NCBI RefSeq assembly: GCF_008698235.1
Contig: NZ_PEBH01000010.1
Span: 64,531 to 128,530 of the forward strand
Source of the DNA: Bifidobacterium rousetti
GTDB taxonomy: Bacteria; Actinomycetota; Actinomycetes; Actinomycetales; Bifidobacteriaceae
Direction: 5' to 3'
Length of the DNA stretch: 64,000 bases
Of the stretch, positions 10,255 to 18,455 are shown piece by piece. The position numbers and the translations under genes were made by a program. Position 1 is the stretch's first letter. Every line of letters begins with the position of its first letter. The notes below the pieces were generated by a model that worked only from the letters and a program-made list of their open reading frames with translations, did no database searches and was not told the origin of the DNA.

Positions 10255-10391
10255 CGAAAGTAACCGTTATCGCCTGCGAATGCCTGTGAAGCGCGATGAT
10301 GACGCAAAACACACACAAGCTTGGGGGTGTCGTTCGGGGGTGCCCCGTGTCGTCGTCGTGTCGCGTCGTATCGACCGCGGTCGCGTCGCCG

Positions 10392-11327
10392 TCAGTTGCG
10401 GTGCAGGGAATGCCGTGTCGGCCTGATCACGGACAGCAACACGGCCGAGAAGATCAGCGCGAATCCGACCAGCGAACTCCATGTGATGCGCTCGCCCCAG
10501 AACAGCGCCGAGAACGAGACCGCGAACAGACTCTCCGTGCACATGATGATCGACGCCTGCGAGGCGGGCACATGCGCGAGACCGATGTTCTGCATGATCT
10601 GCGCGGACATCGTCGCCCCGAGGAACAGGTACAGCACGCTCGCCAGCACCGGGGCGGCGAGCCAGCCGGCGTTCGGCGCCGGTTCGGTGAACACGGCGCC
10701 GACGATGAACATGACGCCCGCGACGGCGAACTGCACGAACGTCACGGCGATCGGGTCGAACCGCTTCGTGTAGACGCCCAGGAACGTGAGGTTGAACGAG
10801 AAGATGACGGCGGTCGACAGCGTCAGCCAGTCGCCGGTCGACAGCGACAGTGACGCCCCGTCCTTCAGCGAGACGAAGCCGACGCCGATCAGGCAGATCA
10901 CGCCGGCGACCAGATTGACGGCCTTCGGACGGACCTTCGAGACGATCCATGTGGCGAAGGGGGTGATCACGCAGTAGGCCGCGGTGAGGAACGCGCTGCG
11001 TCCCGGCTCAATGGTCTGCAACCCGATCGTCTGCGTGACCATCGTGCCCCAGTAGGTCAGGCCCACCACCAGCGCGGGGACGATGATCGACGGCTTCAAG
11101 GCCGGGATGATATGACGGTGGAACATCGCCAGCATGCACAGGCAGGCGCCGATCATGCGCAACCCCATCAGCCATTGCGGGGGAATCGCCTCCATCGCGA
11201 ACTTGGCCAGCAGGTAGCTGCCTCCCCACAACGCGGCGCAGGAGAGCAGCATGAGCCGGGCGAGATTCGGCGGGAAGGACCGTGACCATCGGCTGCGCAA
11301 CGCGCCGATTCGTTCCGCCATACGCAT
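10392..11327 (-). CDS. EamA-domain (DMT superfamily) transporter
   Basis: The protein has about 311 residues and ten predicted hydrophobic segments in two EamA halves. Family marks include L-W-G-G-S-Y-L-L-A-K-F in the first helix and W-G-E-R-I-T-W in the second repeat, close to the common E-R/W-G-E motif. Members export or exchange amino acids, nucleosides or other metabolites, and the substrate cannot be read here. I chose the ATG at 11327, nine bases after GAGG. A GTG at 11342 would extend it by five residues. The upstream gap carries a perfect 14-bp tandem repeat at 11347-11374. Confidence 0.87.
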   Translation of the reverse strand: MRMAERIGALRSRWSRSFPPNLARLMLLSCAALWGGSYLLAKFAMEAIPPQWLMGLRMIGACLCMLAMFHRHIIPALKPSIIVPALVVGLTYWGTMVTQTIGLQTIEPGRSAFLTAAYCVITPFATWIVSKVRPKAVNLVAGVICLIGVGFVSLKDGASLSLSTGDWLTLSTAVIFSFNLTFLGVYTKRFDPIAVTFVQFAVAGVMFIVGAVFTEPAPNAGWLAAPVLASVLYLFLGATMSAQIMQNIGLAHVPASQASIIMCTESLFAVSFSALFWGERITWSSLVGFALIFSAVLLSVIRPTRHSLHRN

Positions 11328-11524
11328 GGAAGATGACCTCACTTCCTTCGTCTTCTCGTGTTCGTCTTCTCGTGATGCCGATACTTACGATACGGCCGGT
11401 CCGGCGGACGACATGCCTGCGAGGGAAGAGTGAACATACTCACAGCGAACGATGAGGGCGGCGCGGCGGGCGAATGGGTAGAGTGGAGTACGGATAACGC
11501 GTTTCCCAACGAAAGGATGTCACC

Positions 11525-11929
11525 ATGGCAACGCTCACCGCTGAGATGAAGACCTTCATCGAGAACAACCTGGGCTGGATCTCCACCGTCTCCAAGGACG
11601 GCCAGCTCGACCTCGGCCCGAAGATGTCCCTGTTCGTGCTGGACGACAACCACATCGCCTACCACGAGCGCACCGCCGGCCAGGCCTACGAGAACCTCAA
11701 GAACGGCTCCCCGCTCGTCATCGCCTTCGCGAACCTCGCCGAGAAGAAGGGCTACCGCTTCCGCGGCACCGTGACCCTGCACTCCGACGACGCGATCTAC
11801 GAGGAGCAGGTCAAGGTCGCCGAGGAGAAGGGTACCAAGAAGCCGGCCGTGATCCCGGTCCTCGAGATCACCGAGATCCAGAACCTCGCCTCCGGCCCCA
11901 CCGCCGGCAAGACCATCGTCAAGGACTGA
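11525..11929 (+). CDS. Pyridoxamine 5'-phosphate oxidase-family (flavin split-barrel) protein
   Basis: This 134-residue protein resembles short FMN-binding split-barrel proteins: an N-terminal helix, then W-I-S-T-V-S-K-D-G-Q-L-D-L-G-P-K, a strand with I-A-Y-H-E-R-T-A-G-Q-A-Y-E-N-L, and Y-R-F-R-G-T-V-T. Such proteins bind flavin or F420-like cofactors and are often oxidoreductases of unknown substrate. AAAGGA lies 8 nt before the ATG. Codon use is strongly C-biased, like xfp, suggesting high expression. It is convergent with the methyltransferase downstream, separated by a shared terminator. Confidence 0.85.
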   Translation: MATLTAEMKTFIENNLGWISTVSKDGQLDLGPKMSLFVLDDNHIAYHERTAGQAYENLKNGSPLVIAFANLAEKKGYRFRGTVTLHSDDAIYEEQVKVAEEKGTKKPAVIPVLEITEIQNLASGPTAGKTIVKD

Positions 11930-11984
11930 GCCTGCCATACGGTCGGTGTCCGCTCCGGTCCTGGACCTGATCCCGGATCATTCC

Positions 11985-12028
11985 ATGATGCCTGTGCGTC
12001 GCATTCGACTGTGACGCACAGGCATCAT
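11985..12028. terminator. Bidirectional terminator between convergent genes
   Basis: ATGATGCCTGTGCGTC (11985-12000) and GACGCACAGGCATCAT (12013-12028) form a perfect 16-bp stem with a 12-nt loop. It lies between the genes ending at 11929 (+) and 12098 (-). TTGGTTTT follows on the plus strand. Confidence 0.85.
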
Positions 12029-12097
12029 TGGTTTTCGGGGAAGAGATGGACTGAGGAGATGGGTCCGTCTCCGTCTTCAACCTCATCCGCGACCCCG

Positions 12098-13402
12098 TTA
12101 TGCCTTGCGGCAGCGGATGACGAGGTGACGGCCCCGGTCGTCCGTCGTGGCGAACAGATAGGCGTCACCGCCGTCCTTGAGCTTGAGTTTCCTGCGCAGC
12201 GCGGCGACGGGCATCGGGAAGTTGCGCACGGCGATGTTCGCATGCGTGAGATCGCCAAGCGCGGCCTTGAGCTCGCGCTTGTTCATCGTCGATACGCCTT
12301 CGATGGCGAACGACCGTCCGGGGAAGCCCTCGACGGGCTCGTCGGAGACGAACAGGTGGCTGTTCGGCCCGATCATCCGTACGCCATAGCTCCGGGCGAG
12401 CGCATCGAAGCATCCTGCCTTCATGATCGAGGCGTTCGGCTCGTACAGATGACGCCATTCGTGTCCGTCGGGGGAGGGACCTGCGTCCGATCCCATGGGA
12501 TCCGTCGCGGCGGGCGGGGTGAAGGAGAAGAGCTGGGCGTCGTTGACGCACACGATGCGCGGGGAGGCATGCGTGCCTCGGTCGAGGACGACCAGCAGCT
12601 CCTTGCACTCGTTGCCGGTGGAGACGATATGCACCTCGGCCGCGTGGCCGGCGAAATCGTCCACCGTCTTATGCCAGTCGAGCATCGGGGAGAGCTTGAC
12701 CATCACATGCGGGGCCTTGGCGAGCAACCGGTCCAGAATCCCCAGCACGTCCGGCGTGCAGTCGGCGATCGCGTAGGTGCGCGCGCCGTGCGCGTCGCGT
12801 CGGGCCGGATCGAGGAAGACGAGCGTCGCGTCGGGCATCGAATCCAGATACGCCTCGGCGTCGGCGTTGACGATCCGGGCGTGGGCCAACCCCAGCGCGG
12901 GCATGTTGTGCGCGGCGAGCTTGCACAGGTTCGGCTGACGCTCCACGTAGACCGCATGCTCGAAGTCGCGGGCCATGTATGAGAAGTCCACGCCGAACCC
13001 GCCGGTCAGATCGACCAGCGTGGAGGATCGGGCGGAGTCGGGGGCGTTGTCCGACGGGTCGAGGGACGACGTACTCTGGGCTGTTGCGCCCTCGGCGTGC
13101 GGGACATCGTTCGACATGGTGTCGAGCGATTCTCCTGCGACGAGACGGCGCGCGACCCCCGCCTTGTACCTTGCGGTGAACTCCGACGAGCACTGTTCCA
13201 TCGCGAGGTGCGGCGGATACCATACGTCGTCATGCGCCGCCCACTCGGGCAGCTTCGCGCGCGCCGTCCGCCATCCGGCGATCTGCTCCAGCGCGACCGT
13301 CATGTCGACGCCGTCCGGGCGGCCCGCGTGCAGCGCCAGATCGCGTACGTCCTCATTGCGATGCGCGTCCACGAACGCGCGCGTCTGTTCGGAAATCATC
13401 AC
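12098..13402 (-). CDS. Class I SAM-dependent methyltransferase with THUMP-like domain
   Basis: The 434-residue protein carries a Rossmann-type SAM site: V-D-L-T-G-G-F-G-V-D (about residues 130-139), the acidic V-Y-V-E-R-Q at the end of the next strand, and F-L-D-P-A-R-R at about 195. The C-terminal A-I-E-G-V-S-T-M-N-K-R-E-L-K region is typical of the THUMP-like domain appended to this actinobacterial/Bacteroides family. An RNA or nucleotide target is likely but unproven. The start is probably the GTG at 13402: TAGAAT lies 6 nt upstream and no ribosome binding site is visible, pointing to a leaderless mRNA. An ATG follows at 13399. Confidence 0.85.
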   Translation of the reverse strand: MMISEQTRAFVDAHRNEDVRDLALHAGRPDGVDMTVALEQIAGWRTARAKLPEWAAHDDVWYPPHLAMEQCSSEFTARYKAGVARRLVAGESLDTMSNDVPHAEGATAQSTSSLDPSDNAPDSARSSTLVDLTGGFGVDFSYMARDFEHAVYVERQPNLCKLAAHNMPALGLAHARIVNADAEAYLDSMPDATLVFLDPARRDAHGARTYAIADCTPDVLGILDRLLAKAPHVMVKLSPMLDWHKTVDDFAGHAAEVHIVSTGNECKELLVVLDRGTHASPRIVCVNDAQLFSFTPPAATDPMGSDAGPSPDGHEWRHLYEPNASIMKAGCFDALARSYGVRMIGPNSHLFVSDEPVEGFPGRSFAIEGVSTMNKRELKAALGDLTHANIAVRNFPMPVAALRRKLKLKDGGDAYLFATTDDRGRHLVIRCRKA

Positions 13403-13520
13403 GATGCCATTCTACGGAAGCCGGAAATCCGAAAACCCAGGACGCTCGACGATGACCGGCGGATGTGGAACACTTGACACGAGGAAGCCCCCGCGAGCGT
13501 ACGGAAGGAAGTCGTCGACG

Positions 13521-14366
13521 ATGATCGAAGAAGTGGTGATGCTTAGGCACGGACGCACGAACTACAACCTGACCCGGCGGCTGCAGGGCCAGATCGACGT
13601 GCCGCTCGACATCGTCGGCCAATGGCAGGCCGACCAGTCCGGACTGGCGCTCGCCGGTCGGTATTACTGGGCCAAGGTGAGCCGTCTGGCGGCGCACCCC
13701 GAACGCATCGCGCAGCCCGGTCCGGACGCGGCCGAACGTACCAGCGTCGACGAGTACCGCGAGGCGCCCGCCGCGGCGAGGCGCATGGTCGTGGTGAGCT
13801 CCGACCTGTTCCGCGCATTGCAGACGGCCCACGCCTTCGCCGACATCCTCGGTCTTGAGGTCCACCCCGACGCGCGCCTGCGCGAACGCAGCTTCGGACA
13901 GTGGGAGGGCATGACCCGCGACCAGATCAGGCGGGTGGACGCCGCGGCCTACGACTCATGGAAGCGTCGCGAGGGCGGCGAGCTCGCGTACGGCGTCGAA
14001 AGCAGGAAGGCGTTGGGGCAGCGCGGCGTGAAGGCGCTGAACGAGATCCTCGCCGATCCGGCGTACGCCGACGACACGCCCACCACGCTGATGATCGTCG
14101 GACACGGATCGTGGATCATCGCCACGATCAGCGAGCTGCTGGGCATCGACCCGGACGCGATGAACGCGATCGGACCGATGCGCAACGCCTGCTGGAGCCG
14201 TCTGAAGCCCCGGTACACGGTCAACGGGCACGCCGTCGCCACGCCGCTGTGGGAGCTGCTGGAGCACAATCAGGCGCCGGACGTCGCGAACCTGACCGAC
14301 TGGGAGAACGGCCCGGCCGAGCTGCACGGGCCGCACATGCCCCAATGGCAGCCGATCACATGGTGA
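13521..14366 (+). CDS. Histidine phosphatase family protein
   Basis: This is a second RHG-family phosphatase, 281 residues long. The N-terminal V-M-L-R-H-G-R-T-N-Y-N carries the phospho-acceptor His. S-S-D-L-F-R-A, E-R-S-F-G-Q-W-E and I-V-G-H-G-S-W supply the other conserved acid and histidine motifs. It resembles the protein at 392-1102 in motif order but has a roughly 30-residue insertion after the first helix. The ATG at 13521 is preceded by GGAAGGAAG. It is divergent from the THUMP-like methyltransferase. The substrate is unknown. Confidence 0.87.
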   Translation: MIEEVVMLRHGRTNYNLTRRLQGQIDVPLDIVGQWQADQSGLALAGRYYWAKVSRLAAHPERIAQPGPDAAERTSVDEYREAPAAARRMVVVSSDLFRALQTAHAFADILGLEVHPDARLRERSFGQWEGMTRDQIRRVDAAAYDSWKRREGGELAYGVESRKALGQRGVKALNEILADPAYADDTPTTLMIVGHGSWIIATISELLGIDPDAMNAIGPMRNACWSRLKPRYTVNGHAVATPLWELLEHNQAPDVANLTDWENGPAELHGPHMPQWQPITW

Positions 14367-14393
14367 GCCGGCGGACCGGCCTGTAGACCGGGC

Positions 14394-14433
14394 GGCGGTC
14401 CGCGGCGGTCCGCGGCGGACCGCGGCGGACCGG
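14394..14433. repeat. 10-bp tandem repeat, four copies, self-complementary
   Basis: Two copies of GGCGGTCCGC are followed by two copies of GGCGGACCGC (last base varies). The T and A versions are complementary, so the array can fold into a hairpin. It lies 27 bp after the phosphatase stop and may act as its terminator, although there is no T run. Confidence 0.75.
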
Positions 14434-14574
14434 ACACGGACGGATAATTCACGTCGAATTCAGACTTCCTGTGGTGCGGCGGTGGCGCCGGGCACGGCCT
14501 CGGATTAGACTTGTCGAGGTTTGAAACGCCATATACGGCGTCACGATGCAAGACGGAAGGCGGGTGAGAAGACG

Positions 14575-15525
14575 ATGTTGAGGATGTTCAGCACCATGAA
14601 TGGTCAGGTGGAGCGTATCGACAAACCCGAGAACGGCTCGTGGCTGTGCCTGAGCGAACCGACCGACGTCGAGCTCGCCACCGTCGCCTCCGAGACCGGC
14701 GTGGATCTCGCCGACCTGCGTGCCCCGCTGGATGACGAGGAGCGCTCGCGCGTCGACGTCGAGGACGACTACACGATGGTCATCGTCGACATCCCGACCG
14801 TCGAGGAGCGCGGCGGACGCGACTGGTACGAGACGATCCCGTTGTCGATCATCGTCACCGAACACCTCATCATCACCGTGTGCATGCAGGACACGCCGGT
14901 GCTCCACCCGTTCATGGAGGGCACGATCCGCGGCTTCAACACGTACATGCACTCGCGTTTCATCCTGCAGATCCTCTACCGCAACGCCACGATGTACCTG
15001 CGCTACCTGCGCATCATCGACCGCGAGAGCGACAAGCTCGAACTGAAGCTGCGCCATTCGATGGAGAACCGCGAGATCGTGATGCTCATGGAGCTGTCCA
15101 AGACCTTGGTCTACTTCACCACCTCCCTCAAATCGAACGAGATCGTGATGGAGAAGCTCAACACGCTGCAGCGCATCAAGCAGTATCCGGACGACGAGGA
15201 CCTGCTCGACGACGTCATCACCGAGAACAAGCAGGCCATCGAGATGGCCAACATCTACAGCGGCGTTCTCGCGAACATGACCGACGCGTTCGCCTCGATC
15301 GTGTCGAACAACCTGAACAACGTGATGCGCATCTTCACGATCATCTCGATCACGCTGTCCATCCCGACGCTGATCTTCTCGATGTACGGCATGAACTTCG
15401 TGCCCGGTCAGCTGGGCATGCCCTTCACCGACAAGACATGGGGCTTCACGCTGATCATCGTCATCTCGATCGTGCTGTCGGCTCTGGTCACCTGGTTCCT
15501 CACCCGTTCCCGCATGTTCAAGTGA
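14575..15525 (+). CDS. corA: CorA-family magnesium/divalent-cation transporter
   Basis: The 316-residue protein has the CorA plan: a large cytoplasmic N-terminal domain, a long charged helix, and two C-terminal membrane segments. The selectivity motif Y-G-M-N lies at about residues 270-273, at the end of the first membrane helix. Family members form pentameric Mg2+ channels gated by cytoplasmic Mg2+. I chose the ATG at 14575, after the purine-rich GGAAGGCGGGTGAG. The frame is open back to a TTG at 14521, which adds basic residues not typical of the family. Confidence 0.92.
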   Translation: MLRMFSTMNGQVERIDKPENGSWLCLSEPTDVELATVASETGVDLADLRAPLDDEERSRVDVEDDYTMVIVDIPTVEERGGRDWYETIPLSIIVTEHLIITVCMQDTPVLHPFMEGTIRGFNTYMHSRFILQILYRNATMYLRYLRIIDRESDKLELKLRHSMENREIVMLMELSKTLVYFTTSLKSNEIVMEKLNTLQRIKQYPDDEDLLDDVITENKQAIEMANIYSGVLANMTDAFASIVSNNLNNVMRIFTIISITLSIPTLIFSMYGMNFVPGQLGMPFTDKTWGFTLIIVISIVLSALVTWFLTRSRMFK

Positions 15526-15542
15526 CGTCCCGGAGGGCGATC

Positions 15543-16391
15543 ATGGCGATGAAGGCGAAACCGTCCGCCGGTATCAGGCGCACCGCCGTCGCGGCATGCG
15601 CGGCGCTGACGTCGCTGGCGATGCTGACGTCGCTGACCGGGTGCGGCGAGGCGCCGGCGACGGCCGGCCAGCCCGAGGGGCCGACCATCGCGATCGGCGT
15701 GGCCGCCGACGAGCCGGGCCTGTCGCGCTGGCACGACGGCTCCTACTCCGGGTTCGAGACCGAGGTGGCCCGGTATGTGGCCAAGAAGCTCGGATACGCG
15801 AACAAGCAGATCATCTTCAAACAGGTGCTTCCGTCCAACCGTCTGGAACTGCTGGACGACGGCACGGTCGACATGGTCGTCGCCGGCGTGACGATGCCCG
15901 AGACCGAACAGCAGGCCGGCGACGCCTCCATCGAGTACGCCGGGCCGTACCTCGAGGTCGCCCAAGGGCTGCTCGTCCGCCCTGACGATGCGGACGACAT
16001 CACCGGACCGGACGAGTTGGCCGGCCATGACGTGTGCGTGGTGGCGGGCAGCGGGGCGAAGGAGGCGCTGCTCGCCGAACAGCCCGGAGCGCGGACGCAC
16101 GAGCGAGACACGTACCCGCAATGCGTCACCGACCTGATGATCGGCACCGCCGACGCCATCGCCGGCGATGACGTGATACTCGCCGGCCTCGCCCGCGCGC
16201 AGGGCGGCGGACTCGCGCAGCCGGTGGGCGGCGTGTCCTACGGCGGGGCGCGGTACGGCGTCGCGCTGCCCGAGGGGGCCGGCACGCTGGCCCAGAACGT
16301 CGCCGCCGCCCTCGAGGACATGCGCTCGGACGGTTCATACGAGGCGGCGCTGCGCGGGCTTAAGGCCGACACCGGATGGCGGGCCTCCTGA
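15543..16391 (+). CDS. Lipoprotein solute-binding protein of an amino-acid-type ABC importer
   Basis: This 282-residue protein begins with a basic N-region, a hydrophobic stretch and the lipobox L-T-G-C with Cys34, so it should be a membrane-anchored receptor. The mature part follows the SBP_bac_3 pattern: I-A-I-G-V-A-A-D-E-P, G-F-E-T-E-V-A-R-Y-V, and a D-M-V-V-A-G-V-T-M hinge. A GGAGGG site precedes the ATG, and the gene lies only 17 bp after corA, so the two may be co-transcribed. No permease or ATPase is next to it. It may serve a transporter encoded elsewhere or act as a sensor. Confidence 0.88.
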   Translation: MAMKAKPSAGIRRTAVAACAALTSLAMLTSLTGCGEAPATAGQPEGPTIAIGVAADEPGLSRWHDGSYSGFETEVARYVAKKLGYANKQIIFKQVLPSNRLELLDDGTVDMVVAGVTMPETEQQAGDASIEYAGPYLEVAQGLLVRPDDADDITGPDELAGHDVCVVAGSGAKEALLAEQPGARTHERDTYPQCVTDLMIGTADAIAGDDVILAGLARAQGGGLAQPVGGVSYGGARYGVALPEGAGTLAQNVAAALEDMRSDGSYEAALRGLKADTGWRAS

Positions 16392-16540
16392 CGTCGGCCT
16401 CCGGCTCCGGTGGCACCCGCTGACGCTCGGACAGACGTTCGGACATGCGGTCGGATAGTATGGATGGCCGACCCGGACGACCGCCGGAACCGTGCCGGAC
16501 GGCCACGCCGGCGGACCAGACACGAGACAGGAGAGGCGAT

Positions 16541-17596
16541 ATGCGACGCGGACCGCTCATGGCGGGGGAGAAGGTGCAGTTCACCGACCGCAGGAACAAG
16601 AGGATCACCGACCAGCTGGTGGCGGGCGGGTCCACGCAGACCGAGCACGGGCTGATCCTGCACGACGACGTGATCGGACGCACCGAAGGCGTCATCGTCA
16701 CCACCGTCACCGCCAAGCGCGAGGCGCAGGTCAACCAGCTGCACCCGGAACGCGACGCCGCCAAACCATGGAAGGCGACACGCGCGATCGGCGGCTGGCA
16801 GTACGCCGTGATGCGCCCCAGGATCGCCGACTACGTGCTTTCCATGCCGCGCGGCGCGCAGATCATGTACCCGAAGGACATCGCCCAGGTCATTCAGCTC
16901 GGCGACATCCGCACCGGTCATCGCGTGCTCGAATCGGGCGCCGGATCGGGCGCGATGAGCCTGAACCTGCTTGACGCGGTGGGCGAGGGCGGCGAGGTCA
17001 CCACCATCGAGCTGCGCCCCGATTTCGCGCGCGTGGCCGAGGCCAACGCGACCGTCTACTACGGCGAGCGCCCCGCATGGTGGAACCTCCTGACCGGCGA
17101 CTTCGACTCGGTCGCCGCCACGCTGCCCGAACACTGTTTCGACCGCATCATGCTCGACATGCTCGACCCGTGGAACCGCCTCGAACAGGCGTACCGCGTG
17201 ATCGCCCCCGGCGGCGTGCTCGTCGCCTACGTCACCACCACCACGCAGATGAGCCGCATGGTCGAGGCCCTGCGCGACGCGGGCGTGTGGACCGAACCCG
17301 ACGTGCAGGAGACGCTGGAGCGCAGCTGGAAGGTGCAGGACCTCGCCGTCCGCCCCGACCACCAGATGATCGGGCACACGGGCTTCCTCATCGTCTCGCG
17401 CGCGATGGCCGAGGGCTTCACCGCCCTGCGGAAGCGCGATCGCGCGGCCAAGGACACCGTCACCGACGTGGACGACCTGACGCCCGAGGAGCGTGCCGCG
17501 CGGCTCGAGGACCTCGAGCTGCGCGACATCTCCGACCGCAAACTACGTAAGGTGCTGCGCGACCTCGACCGCATGGTCGATGCGCTCGGAGACTGA
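16541..17596 (+). CDS. trmI: tRNA (adenine-58-N1)-methyltransferase TrmI
   Basis: This enzyme places m1A58 in the T loop of tRNAs. The 351-residue protein has an N-terminal beta domain and a Rossmann SAM site V-L-E-S-G-A-G-S-G-A-M-S at about residues 130-141. Before that comes the family-specific I-M-Y-P-K-D, and after it D-R-I-M-L-D-M-L-D-P-W, the TrmI catalytic-region motif. The C-terminus has an extra basic/acidic helical tail, as in other actinobacterial members. The ATG at 16541 follows GGAGAGG. A frame extending to 16445 has no ribosome binding site. Confidence 0.93.
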   Translation: MRRGPLMAGEKVQFTDRRNKRITDQLVAGGSTQTEHGLILHDDVIGRTEGVIVTTVTAKREAQVNQLHPERDAAKPWKATRAIGGWQYAVMRPRIADYVLSMPRGAQIMYPKDIAQVIQLGDIRTGHRVLESGAGSGAMSLNLLDAVGEGGEVTTIELRPDFARVAEANATVYYGERPAWWNLLTGDFDSVAATLPEHCFDRIMLDMLDPWNRLEQAYRVIAPGGVLVAYVTTTTQMSRMVEALRDAGVWTEPDVQETLERSWKVQDLAVRPDHQMIGHTGFLIVSRAMAEGFTALRKRDRAAKDTVTDVDDLTPEERAARLEDLELRDISDRKLRKVLRDLDRMVDALGD

Positions 17597-17716
17597 ACGG
17601 ACTATAATTGATCGTTATTGCGCGAACGTGATGTTCGCCGTCCGTTCCCCGGCCGTTTTCCGGCGGTTCGGACGGCGTTCACGGAAGGGTTCGCCACGGG
17701 ATCGAGGGGAGCAGTC

Positions 17717-18274
17717 ATGGGAGTCAATCCGAACAAGGTGGCCAAGCGTGCCAAGGGCTACGACCATGTCCTGATCATCATGCGCCACGCGAAGGCCGAA
17801 CCGTTCCACGCCGAGGGCGACTACGGCCGCGAACTGACGTCCAAGGGCCTCAAGCAGGCGAAGAAGGTCGCCAAGGGCCTCGTCGACATGAAGCTCCTGC
17901 CGGACGTGATCGCCTGCTCCGCCGCCACGCGTGCGCGCCAGACCTGCGCCAAGATGCTCAAGACGTTCGGTGACGCGCCCAAGGTCGACTACCATCAGAG
18001 CCTCTACGAGGGGGGCGTGCAGGCCGTGTTCGACGAGCTCACGCACACCAAGGAGAAGGACCGCGTGCTCATGGTCCTCGGCCACGAGCCGACCGTCTCG
18101 ATCGCCAGCCAGTGGCTCGCCTCGTCCGAATCCGATTCGGAGCGCCTCGACCTGCTCAACCTCGGACTGCAGACCGCGGGCGTCGTGGTCTTCGGCTCCG
18201 ACAAGCCGTTCGACCAGTGGCAGGTGCATTCCGGCGACCTGCTGGCCGTGATGAGCCCCTCCGATTTCGAATGA
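17717..18274 (+). CDS. SixA-like histidine phosphatase
   Basis: This is the third RHG-family protein of the window, 185 residues, with the short SixA layout: I-I-M-R-H-A-K-A near residue 19, A-C-S-A-A-T-R-A-R-Q-T at about 60, and V-L-G-H-E-P-T-V-S at about 120. SixA proteins remove phosphate from phosphohistidine or small phosphoesters, and no partner is visible. The ATG at 17717 follows AGGGGAG. The frame runs upstream to 17618 without a better start. It lies 120 bp after trmI, and a TATAAT at 17603-17608 may mark its own promoter. Confidence 0.85.
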   Translation: MGVNPNKVAKRAKGYDHVLIIMRHAKAEPFHAEGDYGRELTSKGLKQAKKVAKGLVDMKLLPDVIACSAATRARQTCAKMLKTFGDAPKVDYHQSLYEGGVQAVFDELTHTKEKDRVLMVLGHEPTVSIASQWLASSESDSERLDLLNLGLQTAGVVVFGSDKPFDQWQVHSGDLLAVMSPSDFE

Positions 18275-18339
18275 CGGGCAGCCGGCGCGTCGGGTCACCC
18301 AGCGGGCTATGATTCCTCTACAGTGGCGCCAAACGGCGG

Positions 18340-18356
18340 TATAAAGCCGGTTTATA
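18340..18356 (+). promoter_or_regulatory. Candidate LysR-type operator upstream of metE
   Basis: TATAAA-GCCGG-TTTATA is a perfect 6-bp inverted repeat with a 5-bp spacer, about 100 bp before metE. With the flanking GC it matches 14 of 19 positions of the element at 53541-53559 that overlaps the LysR gene start. Confidence 0.55.
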
Positions 18357-18455
18357 GCGACACTTCCATGTCATTGATGACCGTGTTTTAGGACGTGTTT
18401 GATAGGCTGAGCGGGTTGAAAAGCCGTTTTCGCTACGAAGCAGTATGGAGGATTC